A stretch of DNA of 64,000 nucleotides from Sphingomonas sp. Leaf17 (GTDB taxonomy: Bacteria > Pseudomonadota > Alphaproteobacteria > Sphingomonadales > Sphingomonadaceae), in the NCBI RefSeq assembly GCF_001421505.1, contig NZ_LMKL01000004.1, positions 62,001 through 126,000 on the forward strand, given 5' to 3'. Made by a program: the position numbers and the translations under genes. Each line of letters opens with the position of its first letter. The first letter of the stretch is position 1. The notes beneath the pieces were generated by a model. It saw only the letters and a list, made by a program, of their open reading frames with translations, was not told the origin of the DNA and searched no databases. Positions 27,559 to 37,601 of the stretch are shown in pieces.

Positions 27559-27630
27559 TTCCTGCGAACGCAGGAATCCAGGGTTACAAGAGGTGCCGCT
27601 CGTGGCTCTGGGCTCCTGCGTTCGCAGGAG
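27559..27630. repeat. Inverted pair of REP-like palindromes between the reductase and mutS
   Basis: CCTGCGAACGCAGG at 27561-27574 and its complement CCTGCGTTCGCAGG at 27615-27628 form an inverted doublet with about 40 nt between. It lies between the convergent reductase and mutS genes and may act as a bidirectional terminator. Confidence 0.65.
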
Positions 27631-27644
27631 TACCCGGGGGCCTA

Positions 27645-30254
27645 TTACCCCTCCGCCGCGAGCGCCTTCAGCCGGTACAGCGCCTCCAGCGCGTCGCGTG
27701 GGCTCATCGCGTCGAGATCGAGCGTGCCGAGCGTATCGCGCACCGGATCGGTCGCCGGTTCCTCGATCGCAGCGGCGGCGGCGAACAGCGGCAGGTCGTC
27801 CAGCCCGGCGGCAAGACCACCGGTCTTGGCGCGTCCCGCCTCCAGTTTGGCCAGCACCGCTTTCGCACGGGCCACGGTCGCCGGCGGCATCCCCGCCAGC
27901 CGCGCGACGGCCAGGCCATAGCTGCGATCCGCCGGGCCTGTGCTGAGTTCATGCAGCAGGACCAGTTCGCCCTTCCATTCGCGCGCACGGACATGGTGGA
28001 GCGACAACGCCTCGCAGCGTTCGGCGAGCCGGGTCAGTTCATGGTAATGCGTTGCGAACAGGCAGCGGCAGCGATTGTCCTCGTGGATCGCCTCGACCAC
28101 CGCCCAGGCGATGGCCAGACCGTCATAGGTGCTGGTGCCGCGCCCGACCTCGTCGAGGATGACGAAGCTGCGCGGGGTCGCCTGCGCGAGAATCGCGGCG
28201 GTCTCGACCATCTCGACCATGAAGGTCGAGCGGCCGCGGGCGAGGTTGTCCGACGCGCCGACGCGGCTGAACAGCCGGTCGACCAGGCCGATGGTGGCGG
28301 CGGTGGCGGGGACGTAGCTGCCGGCCTGCGCCAGCACCGCGATCAGCGCGTTCTGACGCAGGAACGTGGATTTGCCGCCCATATTGGGGCCGGTCACCAG
28401 CCACAGGCGCGAGGATTCCGACAGCGAACAGTCATTGGCGACGAAGCGCCCGCCCGCCTTGGCGACCGCCGCCTCGACCACCGGATGCCGTCCGCCGGTG
28501 ATGTCGAAACAGGCGTGATCGACCAACGTCGGCCGCGCCCAGTGCCCTTCCGCCGCACGCTCGGCCAGCGCCGTTGCGACGTCGAGCCGGGCGAGCGCGT
28601 CGGCGGTGGCGGCGATGCCCTCGCGCGTGGCCAGCGCGGCGGCGGTCAGATCCTCCAGATGCGCCGCCTCGGCCGCCAGCGCGTGGGCGCCGGCCTGCGT
28701 CACCTTTGCTGCCACGTCGTGCAGCGCGGGCGTGTTGAAGCGGACGACGCCGGCCAGCGTCTGGCGGTGGGTAAAGCCGCTGTCGGCGCGCATCAGCGCG
28801 TCGGCGCTGCGGGCGGGCACCTCGACATGATAGCCGAGCACGCCGTTGTGACGGATCTTCAGGGTCGTGATGCCGGTCGAGGCGCGGAATTCCGCCTCCA
28901 GCGCGGCGATCGCCCGCCGGCCACCGGCACCCGCGTCGCGCAGGTCGTCGAGGCTGGCGTCGTAGCCGCCGGCAATATAGCCGCCGGCCGCCGCGTCGAT
29001 CGGCGGGGAGGGGACGAGCGCGCGCTTCAGCAGGTCGATCAGCGCGCCGTGTCCGCGCAGCGACGGCGCAAGCTCGGTCAGCAGCGGCGGCGGCGCGAGC
29101 AGACCGTCCAGCCGCTCGCCCAGCGTCCATGCGCCGTCCAGTCCGTCGCGCAACTGGCCCAGATCGCGCGGCGAGCCACGCCCGGCCGCCAGCCGTCCCA
29201 GCGCACGGCCGATATCGGGCAACGCGCGCAGCGTTGCGCGCAGCCGTTCGCGCGCGGCGGCATCGTCGTGGAAATGCTGGACCAGATCGTGCCGCGCCTC
29301 GATGGTGGCCCGGTCCATCAGCGGCGCACCGATATCAGCCGCCAGCAGCCGCGCGCCCGCGCCCGTCACCGTGCGGTCGACGGTGTCGAGCAGCGATCCT
29401 TTCCGCTGGCCACTGGCGGTGCAGGTCAGTTCCAGGCTCTCGCGCGTGGCCGCGTCGATCGCCATCGCGTGGGCAGTGCGGATGCCGCGTGGCGGGCGCA
29501 GGAAGGGCAGCGACCCCTTCGCGGTATGCCCGACATAGGCGATGAGGCCACCGGCGGCGGCCAGCCCGGCGCGCGAGAACTGGCCGAACCCGTCGAGCGT
29601 CGCGACGCCGTGGATCCGCTTCAACGCCGCCTCGCCGGCCGCACTGTCGAAATCGGCGCGCGGGCGCAGCGAAGTCGCGGCCTCGGTATAGGTGCCGGCG
29701 TCGCTGGCGATGACCTCCGCCGCCGCCAGCCGGGCGAGTTCGGCACCAAGCCCCAGCGCGTCAGTCTCGACGATCTCGAACCGGCCGGTCGAGACGTCGA
29801 CTGCGGCGATGGCGACGCCGCCTGCTGCCTCGCCGATCGCCACGCACCAGTTGGCGGCGCGCGCGTCGAGCAGCGCCTCCTCGGTCAGCGTGCCGGCGGT
29901 GACGACGCGGACGATGCCGCGTGCGACCAACGTCTTGGACCCGCCGCGTGCCTTCGCGGCGGCCGGGCTTTCGATCTGTTCGGCGATGGCGACGCGGTGT
30001 CCGGCCTTGATGAGCCGCGCCAGATAGGCTTCCGCCGCATGGACCGGCACCCCGCACATCGGGATCGGCTGGCCTTCATGCTCGCCGCGCGCGGTCAGCG
30101 CGATGTCGAGCACGGCGGCGGCGATCTTCGCATCCTCCATGAACAGTTCGAAGAAATCGCCCATCCGATAGAACAGCAGGCAATCCTCGGCCTCGGCCTT
30201 CAGGCCGAGATACTGGACCATCATCGGGGTGGGTGCGGACGGCGTTGCGGACAT
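27645..30254 (-). CDS. mutS: MutS, DNA mismatch recognition ATPase
   Basis: Recognises mispairs and recruits MutL. With ATG at 30254 the product is 869 aa (an in-frame ATG at 30290 would add 12 residues). The mismatch-contacting Phe-x-Glu lies in RMGDFFELF near the N-terminus; connector, lever and clamp domains follow; the ATPase has Walker [10 protein letters not shown], the STFMVEM loop, Walker [17 protein letters not shown] and ATHYHEL. The C-terminus ends with the short helical [10 protein letters not shown] motif. All active residues are present. Its usual alphaproteobacterial neighbours, glnD and a malic enzyme gene, are both in this window but separated by inserted genes. Confidence 0.98.
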   Translation of the reverse strand: MSATPSAPTPMMVQYLGLKAEAEDCLLFYRMGDFFELFMEDAKIAAAVLDIALTARGEHEGQPIPMCGVPVHAAEAYLARLIKAGHRVAIAEQIESPAAAKARGGSKTLVARGIVRVVTAGTLTEEALLDARAANWCVAIGEAAGGVAIAAVDVSTGRFEIVETDALGLGAELARLAAAEVIASDAGTYTEAATSLRPRADFDSAAGEAALKRIHGVATLDGFGQFSRAGLAAAGGLIAYVGHTAKGSLPFLRPPRGIRTAHAMAIDAATRESLELTCTASGQRKGSLLDTVDRTVTGAGARLLAADIGAPLMDRATIEARHDLVQHFHDDAAARERLRATLRALPDIGRALGRLAAGRGSPRDLGQLRDGLDGAWTLGERLDGLLAPPPLLTELAPSLRGHGALIDLLKRALVPSPPIDAAAGGYIAGGYDASLDDLRDAGAGGRRAIAALEAEFRASTGITTLKIRHNGVLGYHVEVPARSADALMRADSGFTHRQTLAGVVRFNTPALHDVAAKVTQAGAHALAAEAAHLEDLTAAALATREGIAATADALARLDVATALAERAAEGHWARPTLVDHACFDITGGRHPVVEAAVAKAGGRFVANDCSLSESSRLWLVTGPNMGGKSTFLRQNALIAVLAQAGSYVPATAATIGLVDRLFSRVGASDNLARGRSTFMVEMVETAAILAQATPRSFVILDEVGRGTSTYDGLAIAWAVVEAIHEDNRCRCLFATHYHELTRLAERCEALSLHHVRAREWKGELVLLHELSTGPADRSYGLAVARLAGMPPATVARAKAVLAKLEAGRAKTGGLAAGLDDLPLFAAAAAIEEPATDPVRDTLGTLDLDAMSPRDALEALYRLKALAAEG

Positions 30255-30295
30255 GGGGCGGCGGGTAGCGGATGCGGGCGCGGCGGCCAAGGGCG

Positions 30296-31216
30296 CTATC
30301 CCCCGCGCGGTGGCATGGCCTTTGCCTCGCTGGCCAGCTTCGCGTCGAGCAACGCGCGGTGGCGGGCGGCATAGGTGACGCAGGCGGCGGGATCACTGAG
30401 CGGCGTCGCACCTGCCAGCCGGTCGTACAGGTCGCTGGCGGACGGGTGCGGGGTGACGATCAGGTCGCAGGGCAGGCGGGCCAGCCTGGCCAGGCTCGCC
30501 CGGAACGCGGCGACATAGGCGGGATGGTCCGAAAACCGGTACGACCCCGCCGCTGTCGCCCGGACACTGTCGGCATAGACGATGGCATGGCATGTTCCGC
30601 CGTCACACGAGGTCCACGACCAGGACGTGCTGCCCGCCGCATGACCCGGGGTCGCATGGGTGGTCAGGCGCAGCGGTCCCAGTACCACGGCCTCCCCATC
30701 GCGCACGATCCGGTCGACCGTGACGCCGGCGAAGGGTGGTAGAAACGCCTTCTGCGGATCGTCCGCCGCCGCCACGCCGGTTTCCAGCGTCGTCCGGGCG
30801 GCGGCCCGCGCCACAACCCTTGCGCCGGTCGCCCGCTGCAACGCGCGCAGGCCACCGGCATGGTCGAGATGTTCGTGGCTGTTCAGGATCAGCTTGATAT
30901 CGGCCGGGCGGAAACCCAGCCGCCGGATATTGACGACGATCGAGGGTACCGCCTCGGCCGTGGCGCCGTCGATCAGGACATGACCCTGCGGCCCGGTGAC
31001 CAGCAGCACGACGATGCCGCAGGTGCCGACGTCGTACACATTGGCGAAAATGCGGATCGGCGGTGCCGGATCGCTCCAGCCGTCCTTGCCGGCGCATTGC
31101 CGCTGATGCTCGGCAAAGGTGGCGGGCCTTGGCGGACCGGCGGCGACGCCGTGTGTGGTAAGGACACCCGCCGCGATGATCGCGCCGACGAGCCGAATCC
31201 TGGTGAAGCCTGCCAT
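30296..31216 (-). CDS. Subclass B3 metallo-beta-lactamase, secreted
   Basis: Zinc hydrolase predicted to open beta-lactam rings, including carbapenems, in the periplasm. The 306-aa protein has a signal peptide (about residues 1-26), the B3-like opening [17 protein letters not shown], the zinc motif H114-E-H116-L-D118-H119, H192 in TPGHAAGS and H257 in TPHPS. The B3 pattern is complete, with no cysteine ligand as in B1. It lies 42 nt upstream of mutS on the same strand, a likely later arrival between maeB and mutS. No neighbouring mobile element is seen, so I regard it as a resident chromosomal gene. Related folds with other substrates (lactonases) are possible but less likely given the signal peptide and ligand set. 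Confidence 0.88.
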   Translation of the reverse strand: MAGFTRIRLVGAIIAAGVLTTHGVAAGPPRPATFAEHQRQCAGKDGWSDPAPPIRIFANVYDVGTCGIVVLLVTGPQGHVLIDGATAEAVPSIVVNIRRLGFRPADIKLILNSHEHLDHAGGLRALQRATGARVVARAAARTTLETGVAAADDPQKAFLPPFAGVTVDRIVRDGEAVVLGPLRLTTHATPGHAAGSTSWSWTSCDGGTCHAIVYADSVRATAAGSYRFSDHPAYVAAFRASLARLARLPCDLIVTPHPSASDLYDRLAGATPLSDPAACVTYAARHRALLDAKLASEAKAMPPRGG

Positions 31217-31369
31217 CGTTGGTCCCCATGCCTGATCCGCCGGATCCTATCGCGTCGGCGTGCCCTGCGCGACCGGTTTGGCGGCGGGGGCCCGGCAGGA
31301 CGCGTTACCCGGTTCCCTTGACGCCCCCGCGTCCGTAAAGGCTGTAGGCCAGCAGACCGGAGAGTGACC

Positions 31370-33628
31370 ATGGCCGACGAAACCAACGCGCAGTTTTCCG
31401 AACGCGAGGCGTTGCTGTTCCATTCGGAAGGCCGGCCGGGCAAGATCGAGATCATCGCGTCCAAGCCGATGGCGACGCAGCGCGACCTGTCCCTTGCCTA
31501 TTCGCCCGGCGTCGCGGTGCCGGTGCGCGCGATCGCCGAGGATCCGGCGACCGCCTATGACTATACCGCCAAGGGCAATTTGGTCGCGGTCATCTCCAAC
31601 GGCACCGCCATTCTCGGCCTCGGCAATCTCGGCGCGCTGGCGTCGAAGCCGGTGATGGAGGGCAAGGCGGTGCTGTTCAAGCGGTTCGCCGACGTCGATT
31701 CGATCGACATCGAGCTGAAGACCGAGGATGTCGACCGCTTCATCGACGCGGTCGAACTGATGGAGCCGACCTTCGGCGGCATCAACCTTGAGGATATCAA
31801 GGCACCCGAATGTTTCATCATCGAGCAGACGCTGCGCGAGCGGATGAACATTCCCGTCTTTCATGACGACCAGCACGGCACCGCGATCATCTGCGCGGCG
31901 GGCCTCATCAACGCCTGCCGGTTGACCGGACGCAAGCTGGAGGACGTGAAGATCGTCGTCAACGGCGCGGGCGCGGCGGCGATCGCCTGCACCGAGCTGA
32001 TGAAGGCGATGGGCGTGCGCCACGCCAACGTCATCATGTGCGACAAGACCGGCGTAATCTATCAGGGCCGCGACGACGTGAACCAGTGGCAGTCGGCGCA
32101 CGCCGCCGTCACCGAACGCCGGACGCTGACCGAGGCGCTGCACGGCGCGGACATGTTCCTTGGGCTGTCGGCGGCGGGTGCGCTGAAGCCGGAAATGGTC
32201 AAGGACATGGCCCCGTCGCCGATCATCTTCGCGATGGCCAATCCGGAACCCGAAATCCGCCCCGAACTGGCCAAGGCGGCGCGACCCGACGCGATCGTCG
32301 CGACCGGCCGGTCGGACTATCCGAACCAGGTCAACAACGTCATCTGCTTCCCGTTCATCTTCCGCGGCGCGCTCGACGTGCGCGCGACCGGCATCAACGA
32401 CCAGATGAAGATCGCCGCCGCCAATGCCATCGCCGAACTGGCGCGGCAGCGCGTGCCGGAGGAAGTCGCGGTCGCCTATGGCGTGCAGCACAGCTTCGGT
32501 CCCGAATACATCATCCCGTCGCCGTTCGACCCCCGGCTGATGGAACTGGTGTCGATCGCGGTCGCCAGGGCGGCGATGGATTCAGGAGTGGCGACCAAGC
32601 CGATCCTCGACATGGAGGGGTATCGCCAGAGCTTGCGCGCCCGCCTGAACCCGACCACCGCCGTCCTGTCTATGGCCTATGAGGGCGCACGCGCGCATCC
32701 CAAGCGCGTGATCTTCGCGGAAGGGGAGGAGGAGGTCGTCCTGCGCGCCGCCATCGCGTTCAAGGAGGGCGGCTACGGCGTGCCCGTGCTGGTCGGCCGC
32801 GACGACGTGCCCGACCGGTTGCGCGCGCTGGGCGTTACCGATCCCGACAGTTTCGAGCTGCACAACAGCCGCATCTCGCCGCTGGTGCCGCGCATGGTCG
32901 AACTGCTCTACGCCCGGCTCCAGCGGCGCGGGTATCTGCGCCGCGACTGCGAACGGATGGTCAATCAGGATCGCAACATCTTCGGCGCGCTGCTGCTCCA
33001 GATGGGTGAGGGCGACGCGATGATTACCGGCATCACCCGCACCTATGGCGAGACGATGCGCCAGGTCTACCGCGTGATCGACCCCGCAGCCGGCAAGACG
33101 CCGTTCGGCATCCATCTGGTCGTCGGCCAGAGCCACACGGTGTTCATCGCCGACACCGCGATCAACGAGCGGCCGACCGCCGAGCAACTGGCCGATTTTG
33201 CCGAGCAGACCGCCGCCGTCGCGCGTCGGATGGGCCACGAACCGCGCGTCGCGTTCCTCAGCTATTCCAACTTCGGCAATCCCAAGGGCGAATGGCTCGA
33301 CAATATCCGTGACGCGGTGACCGTGCTCGACGGGCGGCAGGTCGGGTTCGAATATGAGGGCGAAATGGCCCCCGACGTGGCGTTGAACCCCAAGCAACTG
33401 GCGAACTATCCGTTCGCGCGGCTCTCGGGGCCAGCCAACGTCCTCATCATGCCGGGGCTGCAGTCGGCGCACATCTCGGCCAAGCTGCTGCGCGAGCTTG
33501 GCGGCGATTCGGTGATCGGCCCGATGCTGATCGGCCTGGAAAAACCGGTGCAGGTCGCACCGATGACGTCCACTGCCGGCGAACTGGTGACGCTGGCCGT
33601 GCTGGCGGCAGGCGGCATCGCACGGTGA
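31370..33628 (+). CDS. maeB: NADP-dependent malic enzyme with C-terminal phosphotransacetylase-like domain
   Basis: Decarboxylates malate to pyruvate with NADP(H), linking the TCA cycle to gluconeogenesis and fatty-acid synthesis. The 752-aa protein has the malic-enzyme N-domain ([28 protein letters not shown]), the NAD-binding domain ([23 protein letters not shown]) to about residue 425, then a Pta-like regulatory domain ([15 protein letters not shown] to [17 protein letters not shown]). This fusion is the usual MaeB form. ATG at 31370 is preceded by a GGAGAG ribosome-binding site; a GTG two codons earlier is less likely. The gene diverges from the metallo-beta-lactamase. Confidence 0.97.
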   Translation: MADETNAQFSEREALLFHSEGRPGKIEIIASKPMATQRDLSLAYSPGVAVPVRAIAEDPATAYDYTAKGNLVAVISNGTAILGLGNLGALASKPVMEGKAVLFKRFADVDSIDIELKTEDVDRFIDAVELMEPTFGGINLEDIKAPECFIIEQTLRERMNIPVFHDDQHGTAIICAAGLINACRLTGRKLEDVKIVVNGAGAAAIACTELMKAMGVRHANVIMCDKTGVIYQGRDDVNQWQSAHAAVTERRTLTEALHGADMFLGLSAAGALKPEMVKDMAPSPIIFAMANPEPEIRPELAKAARPDAIVATGRSDYPNQVNNVICFPFIFRGALDVRATGINDQMKIAAANAIAELARQRVPEEVAVAYGVQHSFGPEYIIPSPFDPRLMELVSIAVARAAMDSGVATKPILDMEGYRQSLRARLNPTTAVLSMAYEGARAHPKRVIFAEGEEEVVLRAAIAFKEGGYGVPVLVGRDDVPDRLRALGVTDPDSFELHNSRISPLVPRMVELLYARLQRRGYLRRDCERMVNQDRNIFGALLLQMGEGDAMITGITRTYGETMRQVYRVIDPAAGKTPFGIHLVVGQSHTVFIADTAINERPTAEQLADFAEQTAAVARRMGHEPRVAFLSYSNFGNPKGEWLDNIRDAVTVLDGRQVGFEYEGEMAPDVALNPKQLANYPFARLSGPANVLIMPGLQSAHISAKLLRELGGDSVIGPMLIGLEKPVQVAPMTSTAGELVTLAVLAAGGIAR

Positions 33629-33730
33629 GTCATCAAGGCTGAAACATCCGGATCGGATCAAAGCGCGATTGCCCTTCGGTCCGGTCCGGCCATACCCTGC
33701 GTCCCGGGCCATGGTTTGGGAGGGGAGTAT

Positions 33731-34996
33731 ATGGGAAGGAACGCTATTGTCGCAGCTATGCTTGCGACCTGTCTTTACATGGATGTGGCCGCCGTACAGG
33801 CGCAGACGCTGATGTCCATTTCCACTGGCGGGGCAAAGCCAGCTCCCGTGATGCATACGCCGCCTGCCGATGCAAACGATACGCCGGAGGAAATCGCAAA
33901 GGATTCCGCTCGCGATCTGAAGGGCCGCCGATTCTACAATCGTCCGGGCGCAACCCGGGCCCAATATGATGCCGACTGGCAAGCATGCCGCCTGATTGCC
34001 CGCGGCTCGCGAACACCATCCGGATCAATTCCCTTCTTCTATAATCCGGCCGTTATGTCTCCTGTTGCTGCCGGAATTGGAGGGGGCCTTGGCGGTTTGC
34101 TGGCCGACGTAATTGCGGAGGGGAAGCAGCGTCGTATCAACCGGCAAACCTGCCTGCTCATTCGCGGCTGGCGCATGGTCGAAGTGCCGACTGCGGCCGC
34201 GATCCGGGTCGAGGCCATGACCGATGCCGAGCGCAGCCGTTATTTCGACACGGTTGTCGGCGCGACCCAAGTCGACGGGGTCGTGACTGAGAGGACCAGC
34301 TTCGTCCAGATCGATGATCCGGCGATCCGGCTCGATACGCCGTTGGCCGAGGCGGGGACCGTGTTTCTCGGGAAGAAGGTCGACGCCGCGTCGCCCCTTG
34401 TCCTGGCACCCGGAGAGGCGGCGGTCGTCATGGCGTTTCGTCGCACCGATCCACGGAGTGCCGGGCGATCCGCGCTGGTCCAGCTCGCTCGTCACGACGT
34501 GACCGGCCGTGATCTTGTCTATCGGCCCAAGAATTGGAAAAAGACCGGCGACAAGACCGTCTATGACCTTTCCATCGGCAGTTCCGACCGCAAGGCACCC
34601 TACGAGGTACAGGTGATGCGTGTCACACCCGGCGATTACGTCATCGCGTCGACCGCCGTGGCCGCGAAAGTGGCAACCACCATCAACTGCTTCGGGGCAC
34701 CCGGCTTCCACGTCGGACCGGGAGAGGTCGCCTACATCGGCGACTTTATGCCCGTAGTGAACGCGAAGCTGGCGAATGGCACGACGACTACGAAGCTGTT
34801 CCACACGATGAACATCACTGACGCGCGGCGCACCTTGTCGGTGTCGCAGCCAACGGTGAGTGCGGCGTTGAAGCCCGCGGCATTGTACAATCGTGCGACG
34901 TATGCCTGTTCCGCCATGACTATGGATCGGTGGGATATTTCCGGCGTCCCGCCGCTACCGGAAACCCTTCCTGTGGCGGCGGAGGGATTGCGATAG
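33731..34996 (+). CDS. Secreted protein of unknown function
   Basis: I do not recognise this 421-aa protein. ATG at 33731 has a strong purine-rich ribosome-binding site (GGAGGGGAG, 33719-33727). The N-terminus is a plausible signal peptide (MGRNAIVAAMLATCLYMDVAAVQAQ). A small Gly-rich hydrophobic stretch (AAGIGGGLGGLLADVI, about residues 115-130) could insert in a membrane or be a glycine-zipper. Two later modules are beta-rich, with phrases such as GTVFLGKKVD, AAVVMAFRRTD and RVTPGDYVIAS, as in surface or carbohydrate-binding domains. Four cysteines are scattered. GC content is slightly lower than that of its neighbours. It may be a periplasmic or surface protein. It stands alone between maeB and the convergent SDR gene. 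Confidence 0.8.
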   Translation: MGRNAIVAAMLATCLYMDVAAVQAQTLMSISTGGAKPAPVMHTPPADANDTPEEIAKDSARDLKGRRFYNRPGATRAQYDADWQACRLIARGSRTPSGSIPFFYNPAVMSPVAAGIGGGLGGLLADVIAEGKQRRINRQTCLLIRGWRMVEVPTAAAIRVEAMTDAERSRYFDTVVGATQVDGVVTERTSFVQIDDPAIRLDTPLAEAGTVFLGKKVDAASPLVLAPGEAAVVMAFRRTDPRSAGRSALVQLARHDVTGRDLVYRPKNWKKTGDKTVYDLSIGSSDRKAPYEVQVMRVTPGDYVIASTAVAAKVATTINCFGAPGFHVGPGEVAYIGDFMPVVNAKLANGTTTTKLFHTMNITDARRTLSVSQPTVSAALKPAALYNRATYACSAMTMDRWDISGVPPLPETLPVAAEGLR

Positions 34997-35001
34997 CGTA
35001 C

Positions 35002-35790
35002 CTATCCGTCGATCGACGCCCCGACCGAGGCGTGGACCAGGCCGCCGTCGACCGCGATGGTTTCGCCGATGACATAGTCGCCGGCGCGGCTGGCGAGGTA
35101 GATGGCGGTGCCGGCCATGTCCTCCTCCACGCCGATGCGGCGGGCGGGGATGTTCTGCGCCACTGCCGCGCCGTGATCGCGCGCAGCCTTGTTCATGTCG
35201 CTGGCAAACGCACCGGGGGCGATCGAGGAGACATTGATCGAATCCTTCACCAGTCGCGCGGCCATGCGCCGGGTCAGGTGGATCAGTGCCGCCTTCGACG
35301 CCTGATAGCTGTACGTCTCCCACGCGTTCAGGCGCAGGCCGTCGATCGAGGTGATGTTGATGACCTTGGCCGGGCGGTCGGGCGAGGCCGCGGCCTGCAA
35401 CGCGCCGTGCAGTGCCTGCGTCAGGAAGAAGGGTGATTTGACGTTCAGGTCCATGACCTTGTCCCAGCCCTTTTCGGGGAAGTCCGCGAACGGTTCGCCC
35501 CAGGCGGCACCCGCGTTGTTGACCAGGATGTCGAGCCGCTCCTCGTGCTCGGCCAGTTGCGCGGCCAGCGCCGTGCACCCGGCGACAGTCGACACATCCT
35601 GCGGCAGGGCGATGCAGTTTTCTCCCAGCTCCTGCGCGGTCGCAAGGCACGCCTCGGCCCGGCGGGCGGAGATATAGACCTTGGCCCCTTGCGCGACGAA
35701 GCCGGCGGCGATCATCCGGCCAATGCCGCGCGATCCGCCGGTGACCAGGGCGACGCGACCGTCGAGACGGAACAGGGTGCTGGTGTCCAT
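35002..35790 (-). CDS. Short-chain dehydrogenase/reductase (classical SDR)
   Basis: NAD(P)-dependent oxidoreductase of 262 aa. Visible are the cofactor motif TGGSRGIG, NNAG, the catalytic Ser in NITSIDG and the YxxxK pair in SYQASKAAL; the Asp-Val motif PQDVS follows the Rossmann core. The AR-R residues after the second strand (ISARRAEA) favour NADP(H). Gene neighbours on the same strand include an acyl-CoA dehydrogenase, suggesting a role in acyl or hydroxyacyl metabolism, but the substrate cannot be told from sequence. Length is normal and the C-terminus is complete. Confidence 0.95.
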   Translation of the reverse strand: MDTSTLFRLDGRVALVTGGSRGIGRMIAAGFVAQGAKVYISARRAEACLATAQELGENCIALPQDVSTVAGCTALAAQLAEHEERLDILVNNAGAAWGEPFADFPEKGWDKVMDLNVKSPFFLTQALHGALQAAASPDRPAKVINITSIDGLRLNAWETYSYQASKAALIHLTRRMAARLVKDSINVSSIAPGAFASDMNKAARDHGAAVAQNIPARRIGVEEDMAGTAIYLASRAGDYVIGETIAVDGGLVHASVGASIDG

Positions 35791-35810
35791 GATAATCCTT
35801 CTGCTTAATT

Positions 35811-35907
35811 CCCCTCCCGAGAGCGGGAGGGGTTAGGGGAGGGGGTGTCTCAGGCCGGCCGCATGCGGTCACGCCCTCCCCCGACCCCTCCCGCCAAGTG
35901 GGAGGGG
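35811..35907. repeat. Inverted pair of CCCCTCCC palindromes between SDR and acyl-CoA dehydrogenase genes
   Basis: Two palindromes with arms CCCCTCCC and GGGAGGGG (35811-35832 and 35885-35907) flank a shorter inverted pair (GGGGAGGGGG and its partner CCCTCCCCC). The whole 97-nt unit is self-complementary at two levels and belongs to a different family from the CCGGCG-type palindromes. It fills the 124-nt gap between two co-directional genes and may act as terminator or mRNA stabiliser. Confidence 0.7.
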
Positions 35908-35914
35908 AGATAGG

Positions 35915-37060
35915 TCAGCCGCCGCGCTTGATCGTCTCGCGGGCGATGATGACCTGCTGGATCTGGCTGGTGCCTTCGTAGATGCGGAACAGGCGGACGT
36001 CGCGGTACAGACGTTCGATGCCGTAGTCGGAGATATAGCCGGCCCCGCCGAAGATCTGCACCGCGCGATCGGCGACGCGGCCGACCATCTCGCTGGCGAA
36101 ATATTTGGCGGCCGCCGACTCCATCACGACGTCCTTGCCGGCATCCTTGGCCGCCGCGGTTTCCAGCACCATGGCGCGGGCGACCAGCGCCTCGGTCTTG
36201 GAATCGGCGATCATGCCCTGAATCAGCTGGTGATCGGCGATCGGTTTGCCGAACTGGGTGCGGGTGGTGGCATAGGCGACGCAGTCGGCGATCAGCCGCT
36301 CGGCCACGCCGACGCAGACCGCCGATATGTGCAGCCGCCCGCGATCCAGCACACGCATCGCGATCTTGAAGCCTTCGCCTTCCACGCCCAGCCGGTTGGC
36401 GGCGGGTACGGCCACGTCGTCGAAGATCACGTCGGCGACCTTCGCGCCCTTCTGTCCCATCTTCTTTTCCGGCTCGCCGATCGAGACGCCGGCAAGCGTG
36501 CGCGGCACCAGAAACGCGGAAACGCCGCGCGCGCCGGTTTCGTCGCCGGTGCGGGCCATGACGGTGAACAGGTCGGCCTTGTCGGCATTGGTGATGTAGC
36601 GTTTGGTGCCGGACAGGCGGTACACATCGCCGTCACGCACGGCGCGGGTCTTCACGCTGCCGGAATCGGAACCGACATCGGGTTCGGTCAGCGCGAAACT
36701 GGTGATGATTGCGCCGCTGGCGATGCGCGGCAGCCATTCGGCTTTCTGTTCGGGCGTGCCGGCCATCACCAGCCCCTGGCTGCCGATACCGACATTGGTG
36801 CCGAAGCTGGAGCGGAAGGCGGGCGTCGTCCGGCCAAGCTCGATCGCGACCCGCGCCTCCTCGCTCATCGTCAGCGCAAGGCCGCCATATTCCTCGGCGA
36901 TCGACAGGCCGAACAGCCCGAGATCCTTCATTTCCGCGATGACCGCGTCGGGGATCGCATCCGCCGCCTCGACTTCCGCCTCCAGCGGACGAAGGCGGTC
37001 GGCAACGAAGCGCCGCACCGTGTCGATCAGCGCGTCGAAGGTTTCGGGGTCGAGGGCCAT
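35915..37060 (-). CDS. Acyl-CoA dehydrogenase
   Basis: FAD enzyme that introduces the alpha,beta double bond in an acyl-CoA. The 381-aa protein shows the N-terminal helical domain, the FAD/substrate stretch TSFALTEPDVGSDSGSVKT, the mid beta domain (MGQKGAKVADVIFDDVAVPA) and the C-terminal signature YRDVRLFRIYEGTSQIQQ, whose Glu is the usual catalytic base. All parts are present at normal length. Chain-length preference cannot be read from sequence. The SDR downstream on the same strand may act on the product. Confidence 0.96.
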   Translation of the reverse strand: MALDPETFDALIDTVRRFVADRLRPLEAEVEAADAIPDAVIAEMKDLGLFGLSIAEEYGGLALTMSEEARVAIELGRTTPAFRSSFGTNVGIGSQGLVMAGTPEQKAEWLPRIASGAIITSFALTEPDVGSDSGSVKTRAVRDGDVYRLSGTKRYITNADKADLFTVMARTGDETGARGVSAFLVPRTLAGVSIGEPEKKMGQKGAKVADVIFDDVAVPAANRLGVEGEGFKIAMRVLDRGRLHISAVCVGVAERLIADCVAYATTRTQFGKPIADHQLIQGMIADSKTEALVARAMVLETAAAKDAGKDVVMESAAAKYFASEMVGRVADRAVQIFGGAGYISDYGIERLYRDVRLFRIYEGTSQIQQVIIARETIKRGG

Positions 37061-37601
37061 GTCTACGCTCTTGCTGCCTGCCGGGGTGCGTCTGGCTAGC
37101 CCGGTGCGGGCCTAAGGGCAAGGGTGGTGTGCAAACCGGATGTTCGAAAAGGTGGTGGTGTATGGTTTGAGGGGGCGTACTGGGGCGGGTAAAAGTGGAC
37201 AGGGGGGGGCGGGGTTCGGGGGGGGGTAGTTAGCAGGTAGACGCTCGCCACGAACGCGCGGGCTGTGGTGGCGAAAGGTTGCAAAGGTTACATCCACATG
37301 GGGGGGGTGTCGGTGGAGGCGGGGCGCATCGTCGATGGTATGGCGGCTGCGGGTACCGAAAGGGGTGAAGCAAATCGCGGCCGAATAGGACAGCGATTTT
37401 TCAGGTAATCATCGCTTAGATCCAAAACGCAGCCGAATTGGAAAATCCAAGGAGACTGTATGGTGGAGCCTAGGGGGTCGGCTCGTAAATCCGTAAGTAC
37501 TGACAAAAAAAGGACATTCTTCTGGGCGTCTAGACAGTTATATTAGCTCTTTGTATTAGCCGGGGCAAGGGGCTTAGCCTGCCGACAGATAGCGAGCAAC
37601 T
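37061..37601. other. Gap of about 540 nt with long G-tracts; no gene seen
   Basis: On the plus strand, 37171-37226 contains runs of 5, 4, 3, 8, 4 and 9 G, including G8 (37202-37209) and G9 (37218-37226), a strong candidate G-quadruplex. Another G-rich stretch lies at about 37300-37325. The remaining part (37330-37601) becomes AT-richer towards the islet gene. Small open frames here (for example 37288-37506, minus) have no features that convince me. The C-rich complement is on the transcribed strand of the flanking minus-strand genes. Confidence 0.6.

Noticed and set aside
27951-30374. Plus-strand open frame of 807 codons over mutS
   Set aside because: Antisense to mutS, which has every MutS motif.
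37288-37506. Small minus-strand gene (72 codons) in the G-tract gap
   Set aside because: No ribosome-binding site, no family-like sequence, and it overlaps low-complexity DNA.
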